A program made the translations under genes and the position numbers. 64,000 nucleotides of DNA from Sinorhizobium sp. 6-70. Its GTDB lineage: Bacteria; Pseudomonadota; Alphaproteobacteria; Rhizobiales; Rhizobiaceae. How positions within the stretch are numbered: position 1 is the stretch's first letter; every line of letters begins with the position of its first letter. Shown here piece by piece: positions 1 to 7,990 of the stretch. The stretch spans positions 62,001 to 126,000 of the forward strand of contig NZ_JASKLS010000011.1 in assembly GCF_030124375.1 (NCBI RefSeq). The letters run 5' to 3'. The notes under the pieces were generated by a model. That model did no database searches and was not told where the DNA came from. It saw only the letters and a list, made by a program, of their open reading frames with translations.

Positions 1-374
1 TCCGCCTGCACATGCTTGGGCGCATCGTCGAGCCGGTGCTCGGCAAAGACCTTCATCATTTCCGCCGAGGGAGCCTCGGGCGCGAACTTGTCGTCGGCGA
101 GCTCCGCGGCAAGCGTCGCGGGGGTAAAGCCCCATTGCCGATACATGACCGCGTGGCCAAGCGCGGTCGCGCTGTCGCTGTCCATCAGATAGGCGTGGGA
201 GAGCTTCATCCGCAGCGCGTCGTAAACGATGTTACCGATGGCGGAGCGGTCGCCCGATCCGGCGAAGCGGTGGGAAAGGCCCCAGTCCTTGAGCGCGTCA
301 GCGACGGGCCGTTTCCGTTTTTCTATGTCGTCAAGAACCTCAATGGCTCCTGCGAGCCTTCCGCCCAAGCGCAT
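1..374 (-). CDS. RsmB/NOP-family rRNA (cytosine-C5) methyltransferase, N-terminal part
   Basis: Reading leftward from an ATG at 374, an open frame runs off the window edge, so only about 124 N-terminal residues are visible (start MRLGGRLAGAIEVLDD). The piece has the helical NusB-like RNA-binding character (KRPVADALKDWG, GDRSAIGNIVYDALR) that precedes the SAM-dependent domain in rhizobial RsmB-type enzymes, which methylate a cytosine of 16S rRNA. An AGGAG lies about 10 nt upstream of the ATG. The catalytic domain is outside the window, so the family call rests on resemblance of the N-terminus only. Confidence 0.62.
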   Translation of the reverse strand, partial: MRLGGRLAGAIEVLDDIEKRKRPVADALKDWGLSHRFAGSGDRSAIGNIVYDALRMKLSHAYLMDSDSATALGHAVMYRQWGFTPATLAAELADDKFAPEAPSAEMMKVFAEHRLDDAPKHVQA

Positions 375-459
375 CTTCGATGAACTCCTTTTTCGCCGTG
401 GTAACGGCGAAGACACCGAAGAGCAAGACGGAAGCGGTAGAAATGGCGGAAGCCGCCCA

Positions 460-492
460 CTGCATGTTTCCTTAAATCGGAGCCGATCAAGG
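460..492. repeat. Half arm of mosaic palindrome (family A)
   Basis: Contains tgcatgtttccttaaatcgg, identical to the left arm of the perfect palindrome at 4169-4210, but the right arm is degenerate. It sits between the methyltransferase start and the end of the rlpA-like gene. Confidence 0.7.
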
Positions 493-503
493 ATATTGGC
501 GGA

Positions 504-878
504 TCAGGAATTGATGACCTGGTAACAGATGCTGGCGGTTCCCGAGCGGATCATGCCGATTTGCGAGGCGGCCGCCTTCGACAGATCGAGCACGCGGCCG
601 CGAATGAACGGGCCGCGATCGTTGATGCGGACGACGACCGTCTTGCCATTGCGCTTGTTGGTGACCGCGACCTTCGTGCCGAACTTGAGGTTGCGGTGGG
701 CAGCGGTGAGGCGCGCGGCGTTCATTCGCTCGCCGGACGCGGTCTTGGAGGTCAGCGCGTACCAGGATGCACCGCCGCAAGCGGACCCTGCTGCCTGACT
801 ATCGGATGCCGAGACCAACCCCATCCCGACGGTGAATAGCACTGCTGCGGCAGCAGTTTTAATGTTCGCTGGTTTCAA
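504..878 (-). CDS. RlpA-like double-psi beta-barrel protein, exported
   Basis: 124 residues. Residues 1-29 form a signal peptide (MKPANIKTAAAAVLFTVGMG then a small-residue cleavage region near DSQAA). The rest is one RlpA-type double-psi beta-barrel: GGASWYA, TASGERMNAARLTAAHRNL, FGTKVAVTN and the family hallmark INDRGPF. RlpA proteins are septal or periplasmic lytic transglycosylases acting on denuded peptidoglycan strands. This one has no SPOR domain, so it is a short single-domain member and its septal targeting is not supported. It stands alone between divergently spaced genes with a long AT-rich upstream region. Confidence 0.82.
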   Translation of the reverse strand: MKPANIKTAAAAVLFTVGMGLVSASDSQAAGSACGGASWYALTSKTASGERMNAARLTAAHRNLKFGTKVAVTNKRNGKTVVVRINDRGPFIRGRVLDLSKAAASQIGMIRSGTASICYQVINS

Positions 879-1341
879 GCGACGGCCCCCACGGTTTGAA
901 AGTTTAGTTAATTTTCCCTGCTGATTGACCTAATTGAGGCGAAAAATGGCAAAACCGTGCTTCAACCGTTAACTGTCTATTAGGTATTGTTGAAAAGCGG
1001 TGAAATTTTAAAATGGAAGTTTGTTTGAATTATTTTAGATCGCCGCGTGAAGTTCTTTGGAATCATGGGTTAGACGTCGGACGGGGCCCCGGGCCGAGGG
1101 CAGACTCCCCGTGTTCAAAAAAAATCATTTAAAAATTTCGATTCGCATGAATTTCCGTGAATCCTGTTCGTGAAAATCTTCTAACTAGCGCCTAGGTTGT
1201 GCAATCCGGCGAAGTATAGACCAAATATGGGCAAGCGTTAGGCAGTCAAACGAAAGTCGTGCTCACCGTTACTATCGGATGATCTGAAGACATGCTTTCA
1301 TCCGAATGGAGGTATTCTGGCTGCACGAATTGTGGTGGAGT
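879..1341. other. AT-rich intergenic region, no gene seen
   Basis: 463 bp without a convincing coding frame. It must hold the rlpA-like promoter, read leftward. A TTAA-N7-TTAGG string at 969-984 is a weak match to the alphaproteobacterial CtrA site (TTAA-N7-TTAAC). A hairpin with 6-bp arms (1081-1086 with 1107-1112) around a GC-rich loop is followed by an A-run on the plus strand. I cannot assign an RNA to it. Confidence 0.5.
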
Positions 1342-2217
1342 CTACTTGCCGCGCCAGATGCCTGTTTCCCACAACTGTGCAAGCGACACGCGATAGTTCG
1401 GGAAGGCAAATTGGAAGCCGGTCCCGCGAAGGCGGGCATTCGAGACGCGCTTGTTCTCGCCGTAGAAGGAGCGCGCCATTGGCGACAATTCGGCGGTCTC
1501 GAAGGGAATTTCCGGTGGCGGCTCGACGCCCATCAGCCGGGCGGCTTCCGCCACCACATCTTGCGGCGGGGCCGGTTCATCGTCGGTGACGTTGAAGATC
1601 CCACCCATGCTGCGGTTGGCAAGGAAGGCGGTAGCCGATCCGATATCTTCGACGCGAATGCGGTTGAAGACCTGGTTGGGCTTCACCAGCCTGCGTGCCG
1701 TGCCTTCGGCGAGGTTGCGAAAGGCATTGCGGCCCGGGCCATAAATCCCGGCAAGGCGCAGGATAGCGACGGGAATGCCGCGCTCAGCGCCGAGGGCAAG
1801 CCAGGCATTCTCAGCCCCGACCCTTTCGATCGAACGCTGGGAAACAGGCTCGTAGGGCGTGTCCTCCGTCACCCAGGCACCCTTGTGGTCGCCATAGACG
1901 CCGACGGTGGAGAGATAGCCGATCCAGCGAAGATTGGGGAGAAGTTCGGGCAACGCCTGGACACCGGTGCGAAACATCGGGTCGCCGTCCTGGCCCGGGG
2001 CAATCGACTGGACGAGATGGGTTGCCTGGTGCATCGCGTCCGCGAGCTCGGCGGATATCGCCGTTCCATCGAAAAGGAGCGGACGAATCCCGGCTTGCGC
2101 AAGATCGGCGAGCCTTTCGGGCGAGCGGGTGGTGCCGGCCACGGACTGGGCCGCAGGCACCAGTGCCTTCGCAATCGCCGTGCCGGAATAGCCGGCGCCA
2201 AGAATCAGGACATGCAT
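1342..2217 (-). CDS. NAD(P)-dependent SDR/epimerase (YeeZ-like)
   Basis: 291 residues from the ATG at 2217 (MHVLILGAGYSGTAIAKAL), preceded by AGGAG about 8 nt upstream; a longer in-frame extension upstream lies inside queG and is not needed. The N-terminal GAGYSGTAIA is a dinucleotide-binding glycine motif. Sequence such as STVGVYGDHKGAWVTEDTP and RLAGIYGPGRN is typical of extended SDR/NAD-dependent epimerases of the YeeZ type, whose substrate is unknown. It overlaps the queG stop by 13 bp, so it is probably cotranscribed downstream of queG and the GST. Confidence 0.82.
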   Translation of the reverse strand: MHVLILGAGYSGTAIAKALVPAAQSVAGTTRSPERLADLAQAGIRPLLFDGTAISAELADAMHQATHLVQSIAPGQDGDPMFRTGVQALPELLPNLRWIGYLSTVGVYGDHKGAWVTEDTPYEPVSQRSIERVGAENAWLALGAERGIPVAILRLAGIYGPGRNAFRNLAEGTARRLVKPNQVFNRIRVEDIGSATAFLANRSMGGIFNVTDDEPAPPQDVVAEAARLMGVEPPPEIPFETAELSPMARSFYGENKRVSNARLRGTGFQFAFPNYRVSLAQLWETGIWRGK

Positions 2218-3377
2218 CGGCTTACTCCTGCCATTTCCCATTCGAAAAGTACGTCTTTGTCGCTTTCCGGCGCACACTGCCCGGCGAACGCGGCAAGTTC
2301 GTCGCGCGGCAAAAGCCGCGAGAGGGCCCAGACAGCCATACCCCTCACCGTTGGGGAAGCGTCGAGCGCCAACGCCTTGCAATGCGGTACCAGGTCTCTT
2401 TCACCGGAGTTGCCGGCCGCGATCAAGGCGTTTCTGACGAAACGGTCGCGACCGATCCGTTTGACCGGAGAACCGGAGAAGAAGGCGCGGAACGCCGCAT
2501 CGTCCAAGGTCAGCAGGAAGTTCAGCGCCGGCTCTTTCAGGTCGTCGCGCGGCCGGAGTTTCATTTCGGAGGCCGAACGCGCGAACTTGTTCCACGGACA
2601 GGCGGCAAGACAGTCGTCGCAGCCATAGATCCGGTTGCCGATCAGAGGTCGGAGCTCGGGCTCGATCGAGCCTTTGTGCTCGATCGTCAGGTAGGAAATA
2701 CAGCGCCGTGCGTCGATCTGATAGGGCGCCGGAAAGGCGCCGGTCGGGCAGGCGTCGAGACAGGCGCGGCAGGAGCCGCAATGGTCGCGCTCCGACTCGT
2801 CGAGGTCGAGGTCGGCGGTCGTGAACAGGCTACCGAGAAATAGCCACGAACCGTATTCGCGGCTGACGAGATTGGTATGCTTACCCTGCCAGCCGATGCC
2901 GGCCTTTTCGGCGAGCGGCTTTTCCATGACCGGGGCCGTGTCCACGAAGACTTTCACGTCCTCGCCGAAGCGGGCGGCAAAGCGCGTCGCGACCTCCTTG
3001 AGCCGCCCCTTGACGACATCATGATAGTCGCGGTTCTGCGCATAGACCGAAATCGCCCCGCGGTCCCGCTTGGTGAGGATCGCGCGCGGATCGTCCTCGG
3101 GACCGTAGTTCATGCCGAACATGACGATCGAGCGGACGTCGCTCCACAGCACACGTGGATCGGACCGGCGTTCTGCCGTTTCGGCGAGCCATTCCATCGT
3201 GCCGTGAGCTCCTTCGGCCAGAAACTGTCTCAGCCGCTCGGGCGCCTCCGGAATGGCGTCCGGCCGCGTGATGCGACAGATATCGAAGCCCTTGTCCGCC
3301 GCCTCGCTCTTCAGAAACGCGGTCAGTGTGCTGCGCTTCCTGTCCTGGTTCTCCGCTCTTACGGCGCCGCCAGGCAT
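2205..3377 (-). CDS. queG: Epoxyqueuosine reductase
   Basis: 390 residues from the ATG at 3377, which has TGAGG 8 nt upstream; an ATG ten codons earlier would overlap the GST gene. QueG performs the last step of queuosine synthesis, reducing epoxyqueuosine to queuosine in the tRNA anticodon wobble position with cobalamin and two [4Fe-4S] clusters. Both ferredoxin-like cysteine sets are present (CGSCRACLDACP and CDDCLAACPWNK), as is the N-terminal cobalamin-binding region (MFGMNYGPEDD, DTAPVMEKPLAEKAG). The C-terminal HEAT-like segment follows. It lies 10 bp downstream of the GST gene in the same direction. Confidence 0.93.
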   Translation of the reverse strand: MPGGAVRAENQDRKRSTLTAFLKSEAADKGFDICRITRPDAIPEAPERLRQFLAEGAHGTMEWLAETAERRSDPRVLWSDVRSIVMFGMNYGPEDDPRAILTKRDRGAISVYAQNRDYHDVVKGRLKEVATRFAARFGEDVKVFVDTAPVMEKPLAEKAGIGWQGKHTNLVSREYGSWLFLGSLFTTADLDLDESERDHCGSCRACLDACPTGAFPAPYQIDARRCISYLTIEHKGSIEPELRPLIGNRIYGCDDCLAACPWNKFARSASEMKLRPRDDLKEPALNFLLTLDDAAFRAFFSGSPVKRIGRDRFVRNALIAAGNSGERDLVPHCKALALDASPTVRGMAVWALSRLLPRDELAAFAGQCAPESDKDVLFEWEMAGVSRCMS

Positions 3378-3387
3378 TGCATTGTCC

Positions 3388-4080
3388 TCAGAAGTCGAGG
3401 TCCGCATAGTGCGAGACCGGTGTGATGCCGCGCACGCGCTCGCCGAGCAGCGGCCGGAAAGACGGGCGGGATTTCAATCGCTGGTACCACTCTTTCGCCG
3501 TCGGCGCCTCGGACCAGTCGATCTCGCCGAGGTAATCGAGCACTGAGATTGCGGCGGCCGCGGCAAGATCGGCGTAGGAGATGCGGTCGCCCGCAAGCCA
3601 CGGGCGCGAGCCGGCGAGCCAGGAGAGATATTTCATGTGCTGGCGGATATTTGCGCGCGACGTACGCAGGATTTTCGAATCCGGCGCGCCACCGCCCTGA
3701 TCCGGGGTCATCTGCAGCTTGAAGATGCGCTCGCGCACCAGCGGGCGCGTCACATCGGCTTCCATCTTGTGCAGGAACCATTCGGTGAGCCGGCGAATCT
3801 CCGCTCGTTGGAACGGATCCTCCGCCAGGAGGCGGCGGTCGCGCTTCATGATGCCGCTGGTTTCATCGAGATATTCCGAAATGATCGTCGCGCCGCAAAG
3901 CGCGCGCATGCTGTCGTCGACATAGACGGGCAGCGTGCCCGCCGGATTGAGGGCCAGAAAGTCCCGCCGGTTCTCCCACGGCTGCTCCTCGCTGAGCTCG
4001 GTCTGGTAGCCGTATTCCGAAAGGATCAGGCGTACGAACCGGGAGGCGGAGGACATGGGGTGATGATAGAGTGTCGGCAT
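3388..4080 (-). CDS. Glutathione S-transferase family protein
   Basis: 230 residues. The N-terminal thioredoxin-like domain starts MPTLYHHPMSSASRFVRL, with the glutathione-binding segment NPAGTLPVYVDD and the Ser-containing turn SEYLDET. The helical C-terminal domain contains RPWLAGDRISYADLAAAAAIS, which includes the conserved N-capping/Asp motif of GSTs. It is the first gene of a three-gene leftward run with queG and the SDR. The substrate cannot be told from sequence. Confidence 0.88.
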   Translation of the reverse strand: MPTLYHHPMSSASRFVRLILSEYGYQTELSEEQPWENRRDFLALNPAGTLPVYVDDSMRALCGATIISEYLDETSGIMKRDRRLLAEDPFQRAEIRRLTEWFLHKMEADVTRPLVRERIFKLQMTPDQGGGAPDSKILRTSRANIRQHMKYLSWLAGSRPWLAGDRISYADLAAAAAISVLDYLGEIDWSEAPTAKEWYQRLKSRPSFRPLLGERVRGITPVSHYADLDF

Positions 4081-4116
4081 CGAGGATCGGCTTCGTGGAT
4101 CTGTTTTTGCGGGAGC

Positions 4117-4211
4117 GCTACAGTGCCGCGCGTCTTGTCAGACGCGCAAGGACGCTGCAGCTGTTTGCTGCATGTTTCCTTAAATCGGCTACGATTTAAG
4201 GAAACATGCAG
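4117..4211. repeat. Mosaic palindromic element, family A, complete copy
   Basis: Two modules. 4117-4168 holds an inner inverted repeat (cgcgcgtct/agacgcgc). 4169-4210 is a perfect palindrome with 19-bp arms (tgcatgtttccttaaatcg and its complement) around a 4-base centre. It lies in the divergent gap between the GST gene and uppP. Similar copies occur at 19889, 22553, 24892, 30650, 46411 and 53632. It resembles the intergenic mosaic elements known from Sinorhizobium. Confidence 0.88.
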
Positions 4212-4334
4212 TAACGTCGCGGCACATGTGTCTGGCCACGGCTTGTTGTTACGAGCTATAGGTAGTTCAGGTGGCAAACACAAGCGAATCGACCTTCTCC
4301 TCCCAAATCCCAACACGTCAGGAACATCTTATTT

Positions 4335-5141
4335 ATGGCGGATCAATCGATCATCAGCGCGCTCGTGCTCGGTCTTGTCGAAGGACTGACCGAGTTCATC
4401 CCCGTGTCGTCGACGGCGCATGTTCTTCTTGCCGGCCACTTCCTTGGTTTCAGGTCACCCGGAAATACCTTCGCCGTTCTCATACAACTCGGTGCGATCC
4501 TTGCGATCCTGCTGGTCTATTCCCACCGGCTGCTCAAGATTGCGCTGGCTTTGCCGTCGAGCGCTCTCGCACGCCGCTTCGTGCTCTCGGTGCTTATCGC
4601 CTTTCTTCCCGCGGCCGTCATTGGTGCGGCGGCCCATGGCTTCATCAAGTCGGTGCTTTTTGAAACACCGATGCTGATCTGCATCGTGCTGATCGTCGGC
4701 GGCGCCATCCTTTACGCGATCGACCATCTGCCGCTTAAACCCCGCTATACCGACGTGATGGATTATCCGCCGTCGCTGGCCTTCAAGATCGGCCTCTTCC
4801 AGTGCCTTGCGATGATTCCGGGCACGTCGCGTTCCGGCGCCACGATTGCCGGTGCTTTGCTGATGGGAACCGACAAGCGTTCCGCGGCGGAGTTTTCGTT
4901 CTTTCTCGCCATGCCGACAATGGTCGGTGCCTTCACCATCGATCTCTACAAGAACCGTGACGCGCTTTCCTTCGACGATATGACGCTGATTGCGGTCGGG
5001 TTCCTCGCCGCCTTCGTGGCCGGGGTGTTCGTTGTGCGCTCGCTGCTCGATTTCGTCTCGTACCGCGGCTTTACGCCCTTCGCGATCTGGCGGATCATCG
5101 TCGGGGTAGCCGGCCTCATCGGCCTGTGGCTTCTTGGCTAG
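4335..5141 (+). CDS. uppP: Undecaprenyl-diphosphate phosphatase
   Basis: 268 residues, integral membrane protein of the BacA/UppP family that recycles undecaprenyl pyrophosphate to the monophosphate lipid carrier for peptidoglycan and polysaccharide synthesis and gives bacitracin tolerance. Both active-site motifs are visible: EGLTEFIPVSSTAH near residues 16-29 and PGTSRSGATI near residue 160. About eight hydrophobic segments are present and the length is normal. The stop codon TAG is part of the CTAGAGCA end of the repeat that follows. Confidence 0.96.
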   Translation: MADQSIISALVLGLVEGLTEFIPVSSTAHVLLAGHFLGFRSPGNTFAVLIQLGAILAILLVYSHRLLKIALALPSSALARRFVLSVLIAFLPAAVIGAAAHGFIKSVLFETPMLICIVLIVGGAILYAIDHLPLKPRYTDVMDYPPSLAFKIGLFQCLAMIPGTSRSGATIAGALLMGTDKRSAAEFSFFLAMPTMVGAFTIDLYKNRDALSFDDMTLIAVGFLAAFVAGVFVVRSLLDFVSYRGFTPFAIWRIIVGVAGLIGLWLLG

Positions 5142-5236
5142 AGCAATTCCAGGAAAAGTGTGTAACGGCTTTCCGTCAGGACTTGTGTCAAATCAACAAG
5201 CTAGATCGTTTCACTGTTTCAATGAAACGATCTAGG
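5138..5236. repeat. CTAG-bounded palindromic repeat
   Basis: Begins with ctagagca, which includes the uppP stop codon, and ends with a perfect inverted repeat: ctagatcgtttca (5201-5213) and its complement (5223-5235) around a 9-base loop. The middle part (ggaaaagtgtg, ggctttccg) matches pieces of the repeats at 19170 and 60567. Confidence 0.75.
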
Positions 5237-5247
5237 CCAAAAATAAA

Positions 5248-5283
5248 GCCGCATGCGCTCTTTCGAAACGCATGCGGCTCCCT
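5248..5283 (-). terminator. Rho-independent terminator for the small ORF at 5361-5522
   Basis: On the minus strand a stem AGCCGCATGCG/CGCATGCGGCT (about 5250-5281) with a loop of about 10 bases is followed by a U-rich run (TTTATTTTT). It lies about 80 bp beyond the stop of the small minus-strand ORF and so supports leftward transcription there. Confidence 0.8.
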
Positions 5284-5360
5284 GGCCCCCGCCAAAACTG
5301 AAATATCACCGCCGCAGTGCCGTCCGAGAGGACTGGTGCGCTTATGCGACAGGTGCCGGC

Positions 5361-5522
5361 TTACTCGCCGGAAAACTCGATCGACGCGGTCGTGCAGGGG
5401 TCGACGCCATAGGCGGGCGCGCATCCCTTGCTGCTGCTTGCCACGGTACTCGGAGCCATGAACGAGCCAGCCAGAATGATCAGTGCCGCAGACGCAAAAA
5501 AGATTGCGATCGACTTGCCCAT
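5361..5522 (-). CDS. Small secreted protein, 53 residues, unknown function
   Basis: A 53-codon frame starting at the ATG at 5522 and ending with TAA at 5361. Residues 1-26 make a clean signal peptide or N-anchor (MGKSIAIFFASAALIILAGS). The mature part is short, with two cysteines (GCAPAYGVDPCTT) that could form a disulfide. An AAAGG lies about 12 nt upstream of the ATG, and a strong terminator follows on the same strand at 5248-5283. I do not recognise the family. The combination of start, signal-like sequence and terminator makes it a probable real gene. Confidence 0.6.
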   Translation of the reverse strand: MGKSIAIFFASAALIILAGSFMAPSTVASSSKGCAPAYGVDPCTTASIEFSGE

Positions 5523-5708
5523 GGGACGTTATGCCTTTCGAGTGTGATGTTGGCACCGACTGCGCTCGCCGAGCGATGTGGCGCGAGGGGTGTTTATTCG
5601 CTGGACATGTCATGATCAATATCAGGACATGCTGAATCCGCGGTAAATGCTATTCGTGTTTTGCAACTGCGGCAGAACTGCAACGGTGTTGCACCATTAC
5701 CACAAACA

Positions 5709-5735
5709 AGAACCGCCGGCGGAGCCGGCGGTCAC
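5709..5735 (-). terminator. Terminator of the NDUFA9-like gene
   Basis: On the minus strand ACCGCCGGC-tcc-GCCGGCGGT is followed by TCTTGTTTG, about 20 bp after the stop codon at 5754. Confidence 0.75.
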
Positions 5736-5753
5736 ATCGAACGGGATGAGGAG

Positions 5754-6734
5754 TCAGGCCGCGCGTCCGCCGCGCGTATATTGTCCATGCGGGCGATAGC
5801 GCACAAGATAGGTCGGCAGAATCGAATCGAGCATCGTCGGGTCGATTCCGATTCCGGCGAGCGTCCGCCCCTCCGCTTCGGCTTGTTCGGAGACGACATT
5901 GTCGGATTTGAGCAACACCACCTGATCGGCCGTGAGCGGCGGCGTGATGAACGGCACCATCGAAGCGACGCCCCCGATGAGGGAAGCGACGCCGAACGGC
6001 AGCGGCACGAGGCGGCGCTTGCGGTCGATCGTCTTCAGCATGAGCTCGAGACATTCGCGGAACGACAGGACCTGCGGTCCCCCGAGTTCGTAGATCTTGC
6101 CTTTCTCGACCTTGCCGTCGACCGCGCGGGCGACCGCCTCGGCAACGTCGGTCACATAGACCGGCTGGAATTTCGTGCGACCGCCGCCGACGAGCGGCAG
6201 GAATGGCGAAAACCGGGACATTTCTGCGAACTTGTTGAAGAAGCCGTCCTCGGGCCCGAAAATGATCGAAGGCCGCATGATGATCGCTTCGGGAAGCGTT
6301 TCGAGGATCGCCACCTCGGCGCGGCCCTTGGTGCGTGCATAGCTCGACTCGGACTTGGTGTCGGCGCCGATCGCCGAGATATGGGTCAGTGTCGCCCCGG
6401 CAGCGCGCGCCGCTTCGGCGACTGCCCGCGCTCCGAAATCCTGAACCGCGTCGAAGGTGTTGCGGCCGCTCTGGAACAGGATGCCGACACAGTTGATCAC
6501 ATGGTCAGCGCCTTCGACGGCGCGGTCGATCGATTTGCGATAGCGCAGATTGGCCTGGACGAAGGAAATCTGACCGACATTCCCGAGCGGCTGGAGATGG
6601 CCGGCGAGGTCCGGACGACGGACCGCAACGCGAATGCGATAGCCGCGCTTGGCGAGCGCGCGCACCACATGACGGCCGACAAATCCGGATCCGCCGAAAA
6701 TCGTCACCAGCGGCGGAAGGTTGGACAAGGTCAT
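5754..6734 (-). CDS. Complex I NDUFA9-subunit-like NAD(P)-binding protein
   Basis: 326 residues. The N-terminus carries the atypical SDR nucleotide motif IFGGSGFVGRHVVRALAKRG, and further on YARTKGRAE replaces the usual Tyr-Lys catalytic pair. ALVR and PSIIFGPEDGFFN are typical of the NDUFA9/NAD-dependent epimerase group. In mitochondria the homologue is an accessory subunit of NADH dehydrogenase. In alphaproteobacteria the role is less certain; a respiratory or quinone-linked reductase function is an inference. It is followed by a hairpin terminator. Confidence 0.85.
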   Translation of the reverse strand: MTLSNLPPLVTIFGGSGFVGRHVVRALAKRGYRIRVAVRRPDLAGHLQPLGNVGQISFVQANLRYRKSIDRAVEGADHVINCVGILFQSGRNTFDAVQDFGARAVAEAARAAGATLTHISAIGADTKSESSYARTKGRAEVAILETLPEAIIMRPSIIFGPEDGFFNKFAEMSRFSPFLPLVGGGRTKFQPVYVTDVAEAVARAVDGKVEKGKIYELGGPQVLSFRECLELMLKTIDRKRRLVPLPFGVASLIGGVASMVPFITPPLTADQVVLLKSDNVVSEQAEAEGRTLAGIGIDPTMLDSILPTYLVRYRPHGQYTRGGRAA

Positions 6735-6854
6735 GGGAAACGCACTCCTGATATCATTGGGAAGAATTGCTTGCTACATAGCCCAAGCGGCGGGAGAGGT
6801 GAAGGCCAATCCACGATCGCTGCACCGGCACTTTCGCGCCGCCTTCTGCGGGCC

Positions 6855-7142
6855 TCAGACGCCTTCCACCACCACCATCTCGGCGTCGGCCACTTCCTGC
6901 CGGATCGCCGCGGCAATCTGGTATTCGGGCGAGTTGTAACAGTCGACAGCAGCCTGAAGGGAGGGAAACTCGATGACGACGTTGCGGGCGCGAACCGCGC
7001 CTTCCAGCCGATGGAAGTTGCCACCGCGCGCGAGGAACTTGGCGCCGTATTTCTCGAAGGCCGGCTTTGCCGCCGCCACATAGTCCTTGTAGCGTTCAGG
7101 GTCCCGTATATCGACCCGAGCGATCCAATATCCCTTGGCCAT
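6855..7142 (-). CDS. DUF1330 domain protein
   Basis: 95 residues covering the whole DUF1330 ferredoxin-like fold: MAKGYWIARVDIRDPERYKDY at the N-terminus, then the conserved ARGG and RNVVIEFPS segments, and the C-terminal NSPEYQIAAAIR. The biochemical role of the family is unknown. It stands 120 bp upstream of the NDUFA9-like gene in the same direction, so cotranscription is possible. Confidence 0.88.
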   Translation of the reverse strand: MAKGYWIARVDIRDPERYKDYVAAAKPAFEKYGAKFLARGGNFHRLEGAVRARNVVIEFPSLQAAVDCYNSPEYQIAAAIRQEVADAEMVVVEGV

Positions 7143-7278
7143 GATAAGCTCCTCGTCTTTCGGTAGAATACACAGACGGGATCGTTACTTCCGGCAATTT
7201 GCGGTCAACGTCAAGCGTAGCGTCCGTCCAATGGACGGCAGCCTGCAAAATAGCCGGAGAGCCTTCGGCGCCGGCGGG

Positions 7279-7983
7279 TCAACCGGAAAGCGCGCTCTCC
7301 ATCTCGGCCAGTATCGCACGGGCAGCAGTCAACGGCTCTGCAGCCTGGACGACCGGCCGCGCGACCACGAGATGGCTCGATCCCGCACGAAGCGCGTCAG
7401 CCGGCATCATCACACGCTTCTGGTCACCCTTGTCGGCGCCGGCAGGCCGGATGCCGGGCGTGACGAGCGCCATGTCCGTTCCGACGATCTTGCGCACGGC
7501 AGCAGCCTCTTCGGCGGAGCAGACGATGCCGCCCATTCCCGCAGCACGCGCCTGTTCCGCGCGGCGCAGCACCAGCGTGTGCGGATCGTACTCGTAACCG
7601 GCATCGATGACGTCCTGCTCGTCCATGGAGGTGAGGACCGTGACGCCGAGCAGGCAGAGGTCGGATCCGCGCGCCGCCTCGACGGCCGCCTTCATCGCCT
7701 TGGGATAGGCGTGCAGCGTCAGCATCGACACGCCCATCTTCACGATGTTCTCGACGCCCTTCGCCACCGTGTTGTCGATGTCGAGCAGCTTCATGTCGAG
7801 GAATACCTTCCTGCCGCTCGCGGCAAGATCGCGTGCGAATTCGAGCCCGCCGGCGAAAGCAAGCTGGTAGCCGATCTTGTAGAAGACGATGCTGTCACCA
7901 AGTGTCGAGACGATCTTTTCCGCCTCGGCGACCGTCGGTAGATCAAGGCCGACGATCAGCCGGTCGCGCGCGCTCATGGTCAT
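7279..7983 (-). CDS. pyrF: Orotidine 5'-phosphate decarboxylase
   Basis: 234 residues, a TIM barrel that makes UMP from OMP in pyrimidine synthesis. The catalytic DxKxxD tetrad is visible as FLDMKLLDIDNT. Further hallmarks are IVGLDLPT at the N-terminus, GVTVLTSMDEQD, and TPGIRPAGADKGDQKRV near the phosphate-binding end. I chose the ATG at 7983 because AGGGGTG lies 8 nt upstream; a second ATG two codons later is possible. It starts 8 bp after the stop of the phosphatase gene, so the two are probably cotranscribed. Confidence 0.95.
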   Translation of the reverse strand: MTMSARDRLIVGLDLPTVAEAEKIVSTLGDSIVFYKIGYQLAFAGGLEFARDLAASGRKVFLDMKLLDIDNTVAKGVENIVKMGVSMLTLHAYPKAMKAAVEAARGSDLCLLGVTVLTSMDEQDVIDAGYEYDPHTLVLRRAEQARAAGMGGIVCSAEEAAAVRKIVGTDMALVTPGIRPAGADKGDQKRVMMPADALRAGSSHLVVARPVVQAAEPLTAARAILAEMESALSG

Positions 7984-7990
7984 GTCGAGA

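Noticed and set aside
5188..5619. 143-codon minus-strand frame after uppP
   Set aside because: It overlaps the repeat and terminator and is in a different frame from the small gene with signal peptide at 5361-5522.
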